Made by a program: the position numbers and the translations under genes. The notes under the pieces are model-generated. The model ran no database searches. It saw only the letters and a program-made list of their open reading frames with translations, and was not told where the DNA came from. Positions 10,721-22,200 of a stretch of 64,000 bases of DNA are shown in pieces. The DNA is taken from assembly GCA_012932865.1 (NCBI GenBank), contig SAXG01000018.1, positions 62,001 through 126,000 of the forward strand, given 5' to 3'. Source of the stretch: Amylostereum areolatum. Its lineage: Eukaryota; Basidiomycota; Agaricomycetes; Russulales; Stereaceae. Within the stretch, counting starts at the first letter, position 1; each line of letters opens with the position of its first letter.

Positions 10721-13700
10721 ATGTCCGACTCTATCCCCAAAATCGACGCTCTCACCGGCCAAAACTACAAGGACTGGTCGAACGAGGTTCTGGCCTGGCT
10801 CCAGACCAAGGGCTGGGACGCTGTAGTGCTGGGGGAGACGTCCAAGCCGGCGGATACTGCTGCTGCCGCCCTCAAGGAGTACACCTCGATCTGCTCCAAG
10901 GCTGGGGGTGCCATCTACCTCCTCATCTCCAAGGACCAGCGAGGTCCTGTGGACGACCTTAGGCGCGACGCCCCTGCTATGTGGACGAAGCTCGAGGCGC
11001 TGCACGTCAAGAAGGCGCCTGGCGCGCGCTTCAACGCGTATGACGACCTCTTCAATGTCCGCAAGAAGGAGGACGAGTCCCTGCTCGCTATGGCGACGCG
11101 AGTGGACGATGCTATGCGTCGCATTCGTTCCCTTCGCCCTGCGTCTCTCACCCTCGAGGAGCTCGACAAGGAGCTCACCACCATGGCGTACATCCGCGCC
11201 CTCCCCTCGGAGTACTCCTCCTTCGTCTCGTCCCTCCTCCTGCTCGAGAAGCTCGACCCCGACAGCGTCAAGGACGCGTTTGTGCGCGAGGAGACCAACA
11301 GGGAGCGCAACCCCGAGTTCTTCAAGCCGGACGCTTCGTCTGCGCTCAGTGCGTCGTCGTCTGGCGCATCTGGCAAGGCCAAGGGGCAGTCCTCGCGTCC
11401 ACGTCTCACTTGCGCGTTCTGCAAGAAGAGCGGGCACGAGGAGAAGACCTGCTATCAGAAGCAGATCAAGGACCTGCGTTCTCGCCTTGGGGACAAGGCC
11501 AACGCCGCTTCGTCGTCGTCTGACGGCTTCAATCCTGCTGGCGAACACGCTGGCAGCGCTGCATCCGCAAGTGTCGCTCCTTCCGACCCCCTCTCGCCGC
11601 TGCAGCTCGATGCTGACGTCGATTGGAATGCAGACACCGGCGCCACGTCTCATATGACCCCGCATCGCCACTTCTTCGCCTCCTACCGTCCCCTTCGCAC
11701 GCCCATTCGCCTCGCAGACGGAAAGACGGTGTACAGTGCAGGAGTCGGTTCAGTGGTGTTCAATCCGGTTGTAGCAGGAAAGGCGCAGGGTGCCGTCGAG
11801 TTTACTAGAGTCCTCCATGTTCCCCATCTTCGCAATAATCTCCTCTCTGTCCTCTACCTTGCGAAGCATAAGGCGTTCGTCGTCACCATCAAGGGGAGCC
11901 GCGTCTCCTTCGCTAAGGACGGCGCTGTGTGGTTCACTGCAACGATCAACGATGCGAACACCGCCTATCTCGATGGTTCCACCTCTACAGCGTCGCACTA
12001 CGCCCTATCCGCCGCGCTCGCCGCCTCTACGCCGCTCGACGCGTCCCTATGGCACCGCCGCCTGGCTCACTTCAACCACGCTGGTCTCCAGCGCATAGTG
12101 CGCGAGAATCTCGTCACCGGTCTCGTCTTCAACTCGTTAGAGAAGCCCGACCCTATCTGCGAGCCCTGCCTCGCTGGCAAGATGCATGCCGACCCGTTCC
12201 CCTCCTCTACCACCGTCTACACAAAGCGCCTCGCCCTCGTCCACTCTGACCTGCACGGTCCGCTTCCAGTCCGCACCGCCTCTGGCTATCGCTACTGGGT
12301 CCTCTACATCGACGCCGCCTCGCGTTTCTACGCCGTCTACCTGCTTCGCAAGAAGTCGGACCAGTACGAGGCGTTCAAGGACTTCAAAGCGTGGGCCGAG
12401 AAGCAGACAGGCGAGAAGCTGCTCGCGCTGCAGGACGACAAGGGGGGCGAGTACATGGGGCGCAACATGGACGAGTTCTGTTCGCTGCACGGGATCGAGC
12501 GCCGTCATACGACGCGCAATCGCCCTCAGCAGAACGGCGTGGCGGAGCGTGCAAATCGCACCATTGAGGAGGGTGTCACCGCGATGCTTGCGGAGTCCGG
12601 CCTGCCTGCGTCTTTCTGGGGAGAAGCGCTCAGTGCCTACATCCACGTCCGCAACCGCCTGCCCACCGCCGCCATCAAGGCGCACACCACGCCCTTCGAG
12701 CTCTGGCACGGGTCCAAGCCGGATGTGAGTCGTCTGCGCGTGTGGGGATGCACCGCATACGTCCATATCCAGCGCGACAAGCGCAAGGGCCTGCAGCCGC
12801 ACATGGTGAAGGCCGCCTTCATCGGGTATCCGGAGGGGTACAAAGGCTGGAAGTTCTGGGACCCTATAGCGAAGAAGGTCATCATTTGCGAGCGCGCCGA
12901 CTTTGATGAGCGCGATTTCCCTCGCTCCAGGCTCAACAAGCCGCTCCTGCCCTCGCCTTCCGCTCCCCTCTTCCCTCCTCCGCCTCCATCGGAGCCTGCT
13001 CCCTCTCAGCCGGTGCTGGATGCCGGGGGAGACGACGACTCGTCCTCTGCTGAGCAAGACGAGCCTGATCTGCCTCCAGCTCCGCCTGCTGATGAGCATG
13101 ATCAGGATGCGGCCGATCCCGCTCCTGCGCCGCCTGCAGCCGATCCTGCACCTCCCTCTCCACATGCGGGTCCTTCGCGGCCTGCTCCTCGAGGGAGGAA
13201 GCGCGCCGCCTCGCCCACCGGTCCTCTGCGCCGTAGCACGCGCGACGCCGTGGTCAAGGCGCGATCGAACAGCTGGCAGCCTCAACCAGTGCCCTCCAAG
13301 GCGAAAGTGCGCGAGCCGCTTCCTGCAGTCGAATCCGACGAGGAGGACGATGCTCACAGCGACTCTCCTGAGCCGTGGGCGAATGACGACGTCTACTCTG
13401 CGCAGGAGACGCCTGAGGCCGCCTTTGCCATCCACACCGCGTTGGAGACTGCCCTTCTATCCGCAGACGGCGAGCCGCTCTCCTACAGGCAGGCTATGCA
13501 GCGTCCAGACGCGGAGATGTGGCTTGCAGCGTGCAGAGAGGAGCTCGACGCGCATGCAGCCAATGGCACCTGGTCTATCGCTTCCCTTCCCCCTGGCGCG
13601 CACGCCGTCGCATCGCGCTGGGTCTTCAAGGTCAAGCGCAAGGAGGACGGCTCCATCGAGCGCTACAAGGCGCGCGTCGTCGCGAAGGGCTTTGCCCAGC

Positions 13701-13846
13701 GTCCTGGCTTCGACTACTTCGAGACCTTCGCTCCCACTGCCAAGTTCCAGGCCATCCGCACTGTCCTCGCCCTCGCCGCCGTCGAGGATCTCCACCTGCG
13801 CTCCATCGACATCTCCCATGCCTTCATCAATGGCGACCTCTGTTGA
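10721..13846 (+). CDS. gag-pol: Copia polyprotein, unit 2: gag, protease, integrase, truncated RT
   Basis: It encodes 1041 residues with the same domain order and the same terminal codons (GDLC, stop) as unit 1. It has the ancestral Arg before the integrase QQNG motif. The frame is uninterrupted. Because the C-terminus is created by the LTR junction, it lacks the RT active-site FVDD and RNase H. It could supply capsid and integrase in trans, but this is inference. Confidence 0.9.
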   Translation: MSDSIPKIDALTGQNYKDWSNEVLAWLQTKGWDAVVLGETSKPADTAAAALKEYTSICSKAGGAIYLLISKDQRGPVDDLRRDAPAMWTKLEALHVKKAPGARFNAYDDLFNVRKKEDESLLAMATRVDDAMRRIRSLRPASLTLEELDKELTTMAYIRALPSEYSSFVSSLLLLEKLDPDSVKDAFVREETNRERNPEFFKPDASSALSASSSGASGKAKGQSSRPRLTCAFCKKSGHEEKTCYQKQIKDLRSRLGDKANAASSSSDGFNPAGEHAGSAASASVAPSDPLSPLQLDADVDWNADTGATSHMTPHRHFFASYRPLRTPIRLADGKTVYSAGVGSVVFNPVVAGKAQGAVEFTRVLHVPHLRNNLLSVLYLAKHKAFVVTIKGSRVSFAKDGAVWFTATINDANTAYLDGSTSTASHYALSAALAASTPLDASLWHRRLAHFNHAGLQRIVRENLVTGLVFNSLEKPDPICEPCLAGKMHADPFPSSTTVYTKRLALVHSDLHGPLPVRTASGYRYWVLYIDAASRFYAVYLLRKKSDQYEAFKDFKAWAEKQTGEKLLALQDDKGGEYMGRNMDEFCSLHGIERRHTTRNRPQQNGVAERANRTIEEGVTAMLAESGLPASFWGEALSAYIHVRNRLPTAAIKAHTTPFELWHGSKPDVSRLRVWGCTAYVHIQRDKRKGLQPHMVKAAFIGYPEGYKGWKFWDPIAKKVIICERADFDERDFPRSRLNKPLLPSPSAPLFPPPPPSEPAPSQPVLDAGGDDDSSSAEQDEPDLPPAPPADEHDQDAADPAPAPPAADPAPPSPHAGPSRPAPRGRKRAASPTGPLRRSTRDAVVKARSNSWQPQPVPSKAKVREPLPAVESDEEDDAHSDSPEPWANDDVYSAQETPEAAFAIHTALETALLSADGEPLSYRQAMQRPDAEMWLAACREELDAHAANGTWSIASLPPGAHAVASRWVFKVKRKEDGSIERYKARVVAKGFAQRPGFDYFETFAPTAKFQAIRTVLALAAVEDLHLRSIDISHAFINGDLC

Positions 13847-14291
13847 AGATATTCATTTATGTCTGATTTCTACGCCTTTATTCTGTTCTATCTCCCTTCT
13901 ATTCGCGTCTATTCCGCTCCATTCACCCTATTATCATCTAATTCCGCGTCTATACCCTCACATGCCCTCTCCACTTCACCCACTGTTCGCTATTGTACTG
14001 TACTTACTGTAGTTCAGCCTGAGCTAGCTTCCCTAGCTTCAGTTTCGAGTTAGTTACCGCTTTAGGTCGATTCTCGGCTTATTCCGAGTTTCCTCCCACG
14101 CTCCATGGCCTCTACCTGCAGCCACACGCGTCTGCTCCTCCTCAGTCGCTCATTCTGTGCTGCAGGTATGCCCTTTGCTCGTTTCTGTCTTGTTTCTCAG
14201 TCGCTCATTCTGTGCTGCAGCAATCCACTGTTTGTGTCAGTTCTGAGCGTCCCTAGCTAGTTGGCTAGCCCCTTCAACTGCGACTTCAACA
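13841..14291 (+). repeat. Copia LTR 3
   Basis: A 451-bp LTR with TGTTGAAG/CTTCAACA ends, followed at 14292 by the GGTTATGGGCCCTGC primer-binding site. It is the start of the unit carrying the frameshift. Confidence 0.95.
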
Positions 14292-14998
14292 GGTTATGGG
14301 CCCTGCGCTCTAGCCAACATCCATCGCTTTTATCTCGCCTCACAGCACCCCCCTCGCCTCGTCCTTCTACACACCTCTCCTACCATCCCTAGAGGCCCCA
14401 GCCCTCGAGTTTCAAGTCGAACGACCCATCCGTCGCCTCCCAACACCATCCCCATCCTCCAGGGCGCGCATTTCGCAACATCAAGCGCGCACGCAACGCC
14501 CCTTCATCCGTTCGCCTCGCCCTTGCATATTCCGCATCTACTACTCCCTATCCAACTTCGTGCCAAGCCCCAAGGCCGTCGCTTTTGTCGCTGCGCGTCC
14601 ACAGCCTGTGACGCTTCCTCCTCCTCCTCCCACAAACATCAAAGGCGCCCTCAGCGCCCCTTCAACCGTTTGCTACCTCGCTTCGCGTCAGCCCTCCCTA
14701 CCACCCTACCTACCCCCTCGCCAAACGCGGTAGCCGTCGCTGAAGCCGTTCGCCCTCAGGAGCTCGTTGTTTGCAGGAGGCTGTTTCGAGAAATTTTCAC
14801 CTTGGGATCGGACGAGTGTAGCTTCCCATCGCGTTGTGCTATCGGTACGCGCTCTTCAGGCCTCCATCTAGACCATCCACCCTCCCCATCGCCGTCGTAC
14901 CCGCCCCCATCGCCCTATCCCATCGCCCTCGGCGCCCCCTCGAACCTCTGCTCGTCCAAATCGTCGCTTTTTGCGTATATCCTCTCCAATTCCTCATT

Positions 14999-17900
14999 AT
15001 GTCCGACTCTATCCCCAAAATCGACGCTCTCACCGGCCAAAACTACAAGGACTGGTCGAACGAGGTTCTGGCCTGGCTCCAGACCAAGGGCTGGGACGCT
15101 GTAGTGCTGGGGGAGACGTCCAAGCCGGCGGATACTGCTGCTGCCGCCCTCAAGGAGTACACCTCGATCTGCTCCAAGGCTGGGGGTGCCATCTACCTCC
15201 TCATCTCCAAGGACCAGCGAGGTCCTGTGGACGACCTTAGGCGCGACGCCCCTGCTATGTGGACGAAGCTCGAGGCGCTGCACGTCAAGAAGGCGCCTGG
15301 CGCGCGCTTCAACGCGTATGACGACCTCTTCAATGTCCGCAAGAAGGAGGACGAGTCCCTGCTCGCTATGGCGACGCGAGTGGACGATGCTATGCGTCGC
15401 ATTCGTTCCCTTCGCCCTGCGTCTCTCACCCTCGAGGAGCTCGACAAGGAGCTCACCACCATGGCGTACATCCGCGCCCTCCCCTCGGAGTACTCCTCCT
15501 TCGTCTCGTCCCTCCTCCTGCTCGAGAAGCTCGACCCCGACAGCGTCAAGGACGCGTTTGTGCGCGAGGAGACCAACAGGGAGCGCAACCCCGAGTTCTT
15601 CAAGCCGGACGCTTCGTCTGCGCTCAGTGCGTCGTCGTCTGGCGCATCTGGCAAGGCCAAGGGGCAGTCCTCGCGTCCACGTCTCACTTGCGCGTTCTGC
15701 AAGAAGAGCGGGCACGAGGAGAAGACCTGCTATCAGAAGCAGATCAAGGACCTGCGTTCTCGCCTTGGGGACAAGGCCAACGCCGCTTCGTCGTCGTCTG
15801 ACGGCTTCAATCCTGCTGGCGAACACGCTGGCAGCGCTGCATCCGCAAGTGTCGCTCCTTCCGACCCCCTCTCGCCGCTGCAGCTCGATGCTGACGTCGA
15901 TTGGAATGCAGACACCGGCGCCACGTCTCATATGACCCCGCATCGCCACTTCTTCGCCTCCTACCGTCCCCTTCGCACGCCCATTCGCCTCGCAGACGGA
16001 AAGACGGTGTACAGTGCAGGAGTCGGTTCAGTGGTGTTCAATCCGGTTGTAGCAGGAAAGGCGCAGGGTGCCAGTCGAGTTTACTAGAGTCCTCCATGTT
16101 CCCCATCTTCGCAATAATCTCCTCTCTGTCCTCTACCTTGCGAAGCATAAGGCGTTCGTCGTCACCATCAAGGGGAGCCGCGTCTCCTTCGCTAAGGACG
16201 GCGCTGTGTGGTTCACTGCAACGATCAACGATGCGAACACCGCCTATCTCGATGGTTCCACCTCTACAGCGTCGCACTACGCCCTATCCGCCGCGCTCGC
16301 CGCCTCTACGCCGCTCGACGCGTCCCTATGGCACCGCCGCCTGGCTCACTTCAACCACGCTGGTCTCCAGCGCATAGTGCGCGAGAATCTCGTCACCGGT
16401 CTCGTCTTCAACTCGTTAGAGAAGCCCGACCCTATCTGCGAGCCCTGCCTCGCTGGCAAGATGCATGCCGACCCGTTCCCCTCCTCTACCACCGTCTACA
16501 CAAAGCGCCTCGCCCTCGTCCACTCTGACCTGCACGGTCCGCTTCCAGTCCGCACCGCCTCTGGCTATCGCTACTGGGTCCTCTACATCGACGCCGCCTC
16601 GCGTTTCTACGCCGTCTACCTGCTTCGCAAGAAGTCGGACCAGTACGAGGCGTTCAAGGACTTCAAAGCGTGGGCCGAGAAGCAGACAGGCGAGAAGCTG
16701 CTCGCGCTGCAGGACGACAAGGGGGGCGAGTACATGGGGCGCAACATGGACGAGTTCTGTTCGCTGCACGGGATCGAGCGCCGTCATACGACGCGCAATC
16801 GCCCTCAGCAGAACGGCGTGGCGGAGCGTGCAAATCGCACCATTGAGGAGGGTGTCACCGCGATGCTTGCGGAGTCCGGCCTGCCTGCGTCTTTCTGGGG
16901 AGAAGCGCTCAGTGCCTACATCCACGTCCGCAACCGCCTGCCCACCGCCGCCATCAAGGCGCACACCACGCCCTTCGAGCTCTGGCACGGGTCCAAGCCG
17001 GATGTGAGTCGTCTGCGCGTGTGGGGATGCACCGCATACGTCCATATCCAGCGCGACAAGCGCAAGGGCCTGCAGCCGCACATGGTGAAGGCCGCCTTCA
17101 TCGGGTATCCGGAGGGGTACAAAGGCTGGAAGTTCTGGGACCCTATAGCGAAGAAGGTCATCATTTGCGAGCGCGCCGACTTTGATGAGCGCGATTTCCC
17201 TCGCTCCAGGCTCAACAAGCCGCTCCTGCCCTCGCCTTCCGCTCCCCTCTTCCCTCCTCCGCCTCCATCGGAGCCTGCTCCCTCTCAGCCGGTGCTGGAT
17301 GCCGGGGGAGACGACGACTCGTCCTCTGCTGAGCAAGACGAGCCTGATCTGCCTCCAGCTCCGCCTGCTGATGAGCATGATCAGGATGCGGCCGATCCCG
17401 CTCCTGCGCCGCCTGCAGCCGATCCTGCACCTCCCTCTCCACATGCGGGTCCTTCGCGGCCTGCTCCTCGAGGGAGGAAGCGCGCCGCCTCGCCCACCGG
17501 TCCTCTGCGCCGTAGCACGCGCGACGCCGTGGTCAAGGCGCGATCGAACAGCTGGCAGCCTCAACCAGTGCCCTCCAAGGCGAAAGTGCGCGAGCCGCTT
17601 CCTGCAGTCGAATCCGACGAGGAGGACGATGCTCACAGCGACTCTCCTGAGCCGTGGGCGAATGACGACGTCTACTCTGCGCAGGAGACGCCTGAGGCCG
17701 CCTTTGCCATCCACACCGCGTTGGAGACTGCCCTTCTATCCGCAGACGGCGAGCCGCTCTCCTACAGGCAGGCTATGCAGCGTCCAGACGCGGAGATGTG
17801 GCTTGCAGCGTGCAGAGAGGAGCTCGACGCGCATGCAGCCAATGGCACCTGGTCTATCGCTTCCCTTCCCCCTGGCGCGCACGCCGTCGCATCGCGCTGG

Positions 17901-18125
17901 GTCTTCAAGGTCAAGCGCAAGGAGGACGGCTCCATCGAGCGCTACAAGGCGCGCGTCGTCGCGAAGGGCTTTGCCCAGCGTCCTGGCTTCGACTACTTCG
18001 AGACCTTCGCTCCCACTGCCAAGTTCCAGGCCATCCGCACTGTCCTCGCCCTCGCCGCCGTCGAGGATCTCCACCTGCGCTCCATCGACATCTCCCATGC
18101 CTTCATCAATGGCGACCTCTGTTGA
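14999..18125 (+). pseudogene. gag-pol: Copia polyprotein, unit 3: frameshifted and RT-truncated
   Basis: It is identical in layout to units 1 and 2 but has one extra A at about 16073 (GGTGCCAGTCGAG against GGTGCCGTCGAG elsewhere). This shifts the frame between protease and integrase. The first frame ends at 16087; the integrase-to-RT part is open from 16068 in the shifted frame and ends at 18125. The unit can therefore make gag plus protease only. The extra base accounts for the 4279-bp repeat period here against 4278 in the neighbours. Confidence 0.9.
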
Positions 18126-18570
18126 AGATATTCATTTATGTCTGATTTCTACGCCTTTATTCTGTTCTATCTCCCTTCTATTCGCGTCTATTCCGCTCCA
18201 TTCACCCTATTATCATCTAATTCCGCGTCTATACCCTCACATGCCCTCTCCACTTCACCCACTGTTCGCTATTGTACTGTACTTACTGTAGTTCAGCCTG
18301 AGCTAGCTTCCCTAGCTTCAGTTTCGAGTTAGTTACCGCTTTAGGTCGATTCTCGGCTTATTCCGAGTTTCCTCCCACGCTCCATGGCCTCTACCTGCAG
18401 CCACACGCGTCTGCTCCTCCTCAGTCGCTCATTCTGTGCTGCAGGTATGCCCTTTGCTCGTTTCTGTCTTGTTTCTCAGTCGCTCATTCTGTGCTGCAGC
18501 AATCCACTGTTTGTGTCAGTTCTGAGCGTCCCTAGCTAGTTGGCTAGCCCCTTCAACTGCGACTTCAACA
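18120..18570 (+). repeat. Copia LTR 4 (5' LTR of the complete element)
   Basis: A 451-bp LTR with TGTTGAAG/CTTCAACA ends. The primer-binding site is at 18571-18585. It differs from the element's 3' LTR at one clear position (G here, A at the ACGTCTATACC site near 23713), which implies a recent insertion or later homogenisation. Confidence 0.95.
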
Positions 18571-19277
18571 GGTTATGGGCCCTGCGCTCTAGCCAACATC
18601 CATCGCTTTTATCTCGCCTCACAGCACCCCCCTCGCCTCGTCCTTCTACACACCTCTCCTACCATCCCTAGAGGCCCCAGCCCTCGAGTTTCAAGTCGAA
18701 CGACCCATCCGTCGCCTCCCAACACCATCCCCATCCTCCAGGGCGCGCATTTCGCAACATCAAGCGCGCACGCAACGCCCCTTCATCCGTTCGCCTCGCC
18801 CTTGCATATTCCGCATCTACTACTCCCTATCCAACTTCGTGCCAAGCCCCAAGGCCGTCGCTTTTGTCGCTGCGCGTCCACAGCCTGTGACGCTTCCTCC
18901 TCCTCCTCCCACAAACATCAAAGGCGCCCTCAGCGCCCCTTCAACCGTTTGCTACCTCGCTTCGCGTCAGCCCTCCCTACCACCCTACCTACCCCCTCGC
19001 CAAACGCGGTAGCCGTCGCTGAAGCCGTTCGCCCTCAGGAGCTCGTTGTTTGCAGGAGGCTGTTTCGAGAAATTTTCACCTTGGGATCGGACGAGTGTAG
19101 CTTCCCATCGCGTTGTGCTATCGGTACGCGCTCTTCAGGCCTCCATCTAGACCATCCACCCTCCCCATCGCCGTCGTACCCGCCCCCATCGCCCTATCCC
19201 ATCGCCCTCGGCGCCCCCTCGAACCTCTGCTCGTCCAAATCGTCGCTTTTTGCGTATATCCTCTCCAATTCCTCATT

Positions 19278-22200
19278 ATGTCCGACTCTATCCCCAAAAT
19301 CGACGCTCTCACCGGCCAAAACTACAAGGACTGGTCGAACGAGGTTCTGGCCTGGCTCCAGACCAAGGGCTGGGACGCTGTAGTGCTGGGGGAGACGTCC
19401 AAGCCGGCGGATACTGCTGCTGCCGCCCTCAAGGAGTACACCTCGATCTGCTCCAAGGCTGGGGGTGCCATCTACCTCCTCATCTCCAAGGACCAGCGAG
19501 GTCCTGTGGACGACCTTAGGCGCGACGCCCCTGCTATGTGGACGAAGCTCGAGGCGCTGCACGTCAAGAAGGCGCCTGGCGCGCGCTTCAACGCGTATGA
19601 CGACCTCTTCAATGTCCGCAAGAAGGAGGACGAGTCCCTGCTCGCTATGGCGACGCGAGTGGACGATGCTATGCGTCGCATTCGTTCCCTTCGCCCTGCG
19701 TCTCTCACCCTCGAGGAGCTCGACAAGGAGCTCACCACCATGGCGTACATCCGCGCCCTCCCCTCGGAGTACTCCTCCTTCGTCTCGTCCCTCCTCCTGC
19801 TCGAGAAGCTCGACCCCGACAGCGTCAAGGACGCGTTTGTGCGCGAGGAGACCAACAGGGAGCGCAACCCCGAGTTCTTCAAGCCGGACGCTTCGTCTGC
19901 GCTCAGTGCGTCGTCGTCTGGCGCATCTGGCAAGGCCAAGGGGCAGTCCTCGCGTCCACGTCTCACTTGCGCGTTCTGCAAGAAGAGCGGGCACGAGGAG
20001 AAGACCTGCTATCAGAAGCAGATCAAGGACCTGCGTTCTCGCCTTGGGGACAAGGCCAACGCCGCTTCGTCGTCGTCTGACGGCTTCAATCCTGCTGGCG
20101 AACACGCTGGCAGCGCTGCATCCGCAAGTGTCGCTCCTTCCGACCCCCTCTCGCCGCTGCAGCTCGATGCTGACGTCGATTGGAATGCAGACACCGGCGC
20201 CACGTCTCATATGACCCCGCATCGCCACTTCTTCGCCTCCTACCGTCCCCTTCGCACGCCCATTCGCCTCGCAGACGGAAAGACGGTGTACAGTGCAGGA
20301 GTCGGTTCAGTGGTGTTCAATCCGGTTGTAGCAGGAAAGGCGCAGGGTGCCGTCGAGTTTACTAGAGTCCTCCATGTTCCCCATCTTCGCAATAATCTCC
20401 TCTCTGTCCTCTACCTTGCGAAGCATAAGGCGTTCGTCGTCACCATCAAGGGGAGCCGCGTCTCCTTCGCTAAGGACGGCGCTGTGTGGTTCACTGCAAC
20501 GATCAACGATGCGAACACCGCCTATCTCGATGGTTCCACCTCTACAGCGTCGCACTACGCCCTATCCGCCGCGCTCGCCGCCTCTACGCCGCTCGACGCG
20601 TCCCTATGGCACCGCCGCCTGGCTCACTTCAACCACGCTGGTCTCCAGCGCATAGTGCGCGAGAATCTCGTCACCGGTCTCGTCTTCAACTCGTTAGAGA
20701 AGCCCGACCCTATCTGCGAGCCCTGCCTCGCTGGCAAGATGCATGCCGACCCGTTCCCCTCCTCTACCACCGTCTACACAAAGCGCCTCGCCCTCGTCCA
20801 CTCTGACCTGCACGGTCCGCTTCCAGTCCGCACCGCCTCTGGCTATCGCTACTGGGTCCTCTACATCGACGCCGCCTCGCGTTTCTACGCCGTCTACCTG
20901 CTTCGCAAGAAGTCGGACCAGTACGAGGCGTTCAAGGACTTCAAAGCGTGGGCCGAGAAGCAGACAGGCGAGAAGCTGCTCGCGCTGCAGGACGACAAGG
21001 GGGGCGAGTACATGGGGCGCAACATGGACGAGTTCTGTTCGCTGCACGGGATCGAGCGCCGTCATACGACGCGCAATCGCCCTCAGCAGAACGGCGTGGC
21101 GGAGCGTGCAAATCGCACCATTGAGGAGGGTGTCACCGCGATGCTTGCGGAGTCCGGCCTGCCTGCGTCTTTCTGGGGAGAAGCGCTCAGTGCCTACATC
21201 CACGTCCGCAACCGCCTGCCCACCGCCGCCATCAAGGCGCACACCACGCCCTTCGAGCTCTGGCACGGGTCCAAGCCGGATGTGAGTCGTCTGCGCGTGT
21301 GGGGATGCACCGCATACGTCCATATCCAGCGCGACAAGCGCAAGGGCCTGCAGCCGCACATGGTGAAGGCCGCCTTCATCGGGTATCCGGAGGGGTACAA
21401 AGGCTGGAAGTTCTGGGACCCTATAGCGAAGAAGGTCATCATTTGCGAGCGCGCCGACTTTGATGAGCGCGATTTCCCTCGCTCCAGGCTCAACAAGCCG
21501 CTCCTGCCCTCGCCTTCCGCTCCCCTCTTCCCTCCTCCGCCTCCATCGGAGCCTGCTCCCTCTCAGCCGGTGCTGGATGCCGGGGGAGACGACGACTCGT
21601 CCTCTGCTGAGCAAGACGAGCCTGATCTGCCTCCAGCTCCGCCTGCTGATGAGCATGATCAGGATGCGGCCGATCCCGCTCCTGCGCCGCCTGCAGCCGA
21701 TCCTGCACCTCCCTCTCCACATGCGGGTCCTTCGCGGCCTGCTCCTCGAGGGAGGAAGCGCGCCGCCTCGCCCACCGGTCCTCTGCGCCGTAGCACGCGC
21801 GACGCCGTGGTCAAGGCGCGATCGAACAGCTGGCAGCCTCAACCAGTGCCCTCCAAGGCGAAAGTGCGCGAGCCGCTTCCTGCAGTCGAATCCGACGAGG
21901 AGGACGATGCTCACAGCGACTCTCCTGAGCCGTGGGCGAATGACGACGTCTACTCTGCGCAGGAGACGCCTGAGGCCGCCTTTGCCATCCACACCGCGTT
22001 GGAGACTGCCCTTCTATCCGCAGACGGCGAGCCGCTCTCCTACAGGCAGGCTATGCAGCGTCCAGACGCGGAGATGTGGCTTGCAGCGTGCAGAGAGGAG
22101 CTCGACGCGCATGCAGCCAATGGCACCTGGTCTATCGCTTCCCTTCCCCCTGGCGCGCACGCCGTCGCATCGCGCTGGGTCTTCAAGGTCAAGCGCAAGG

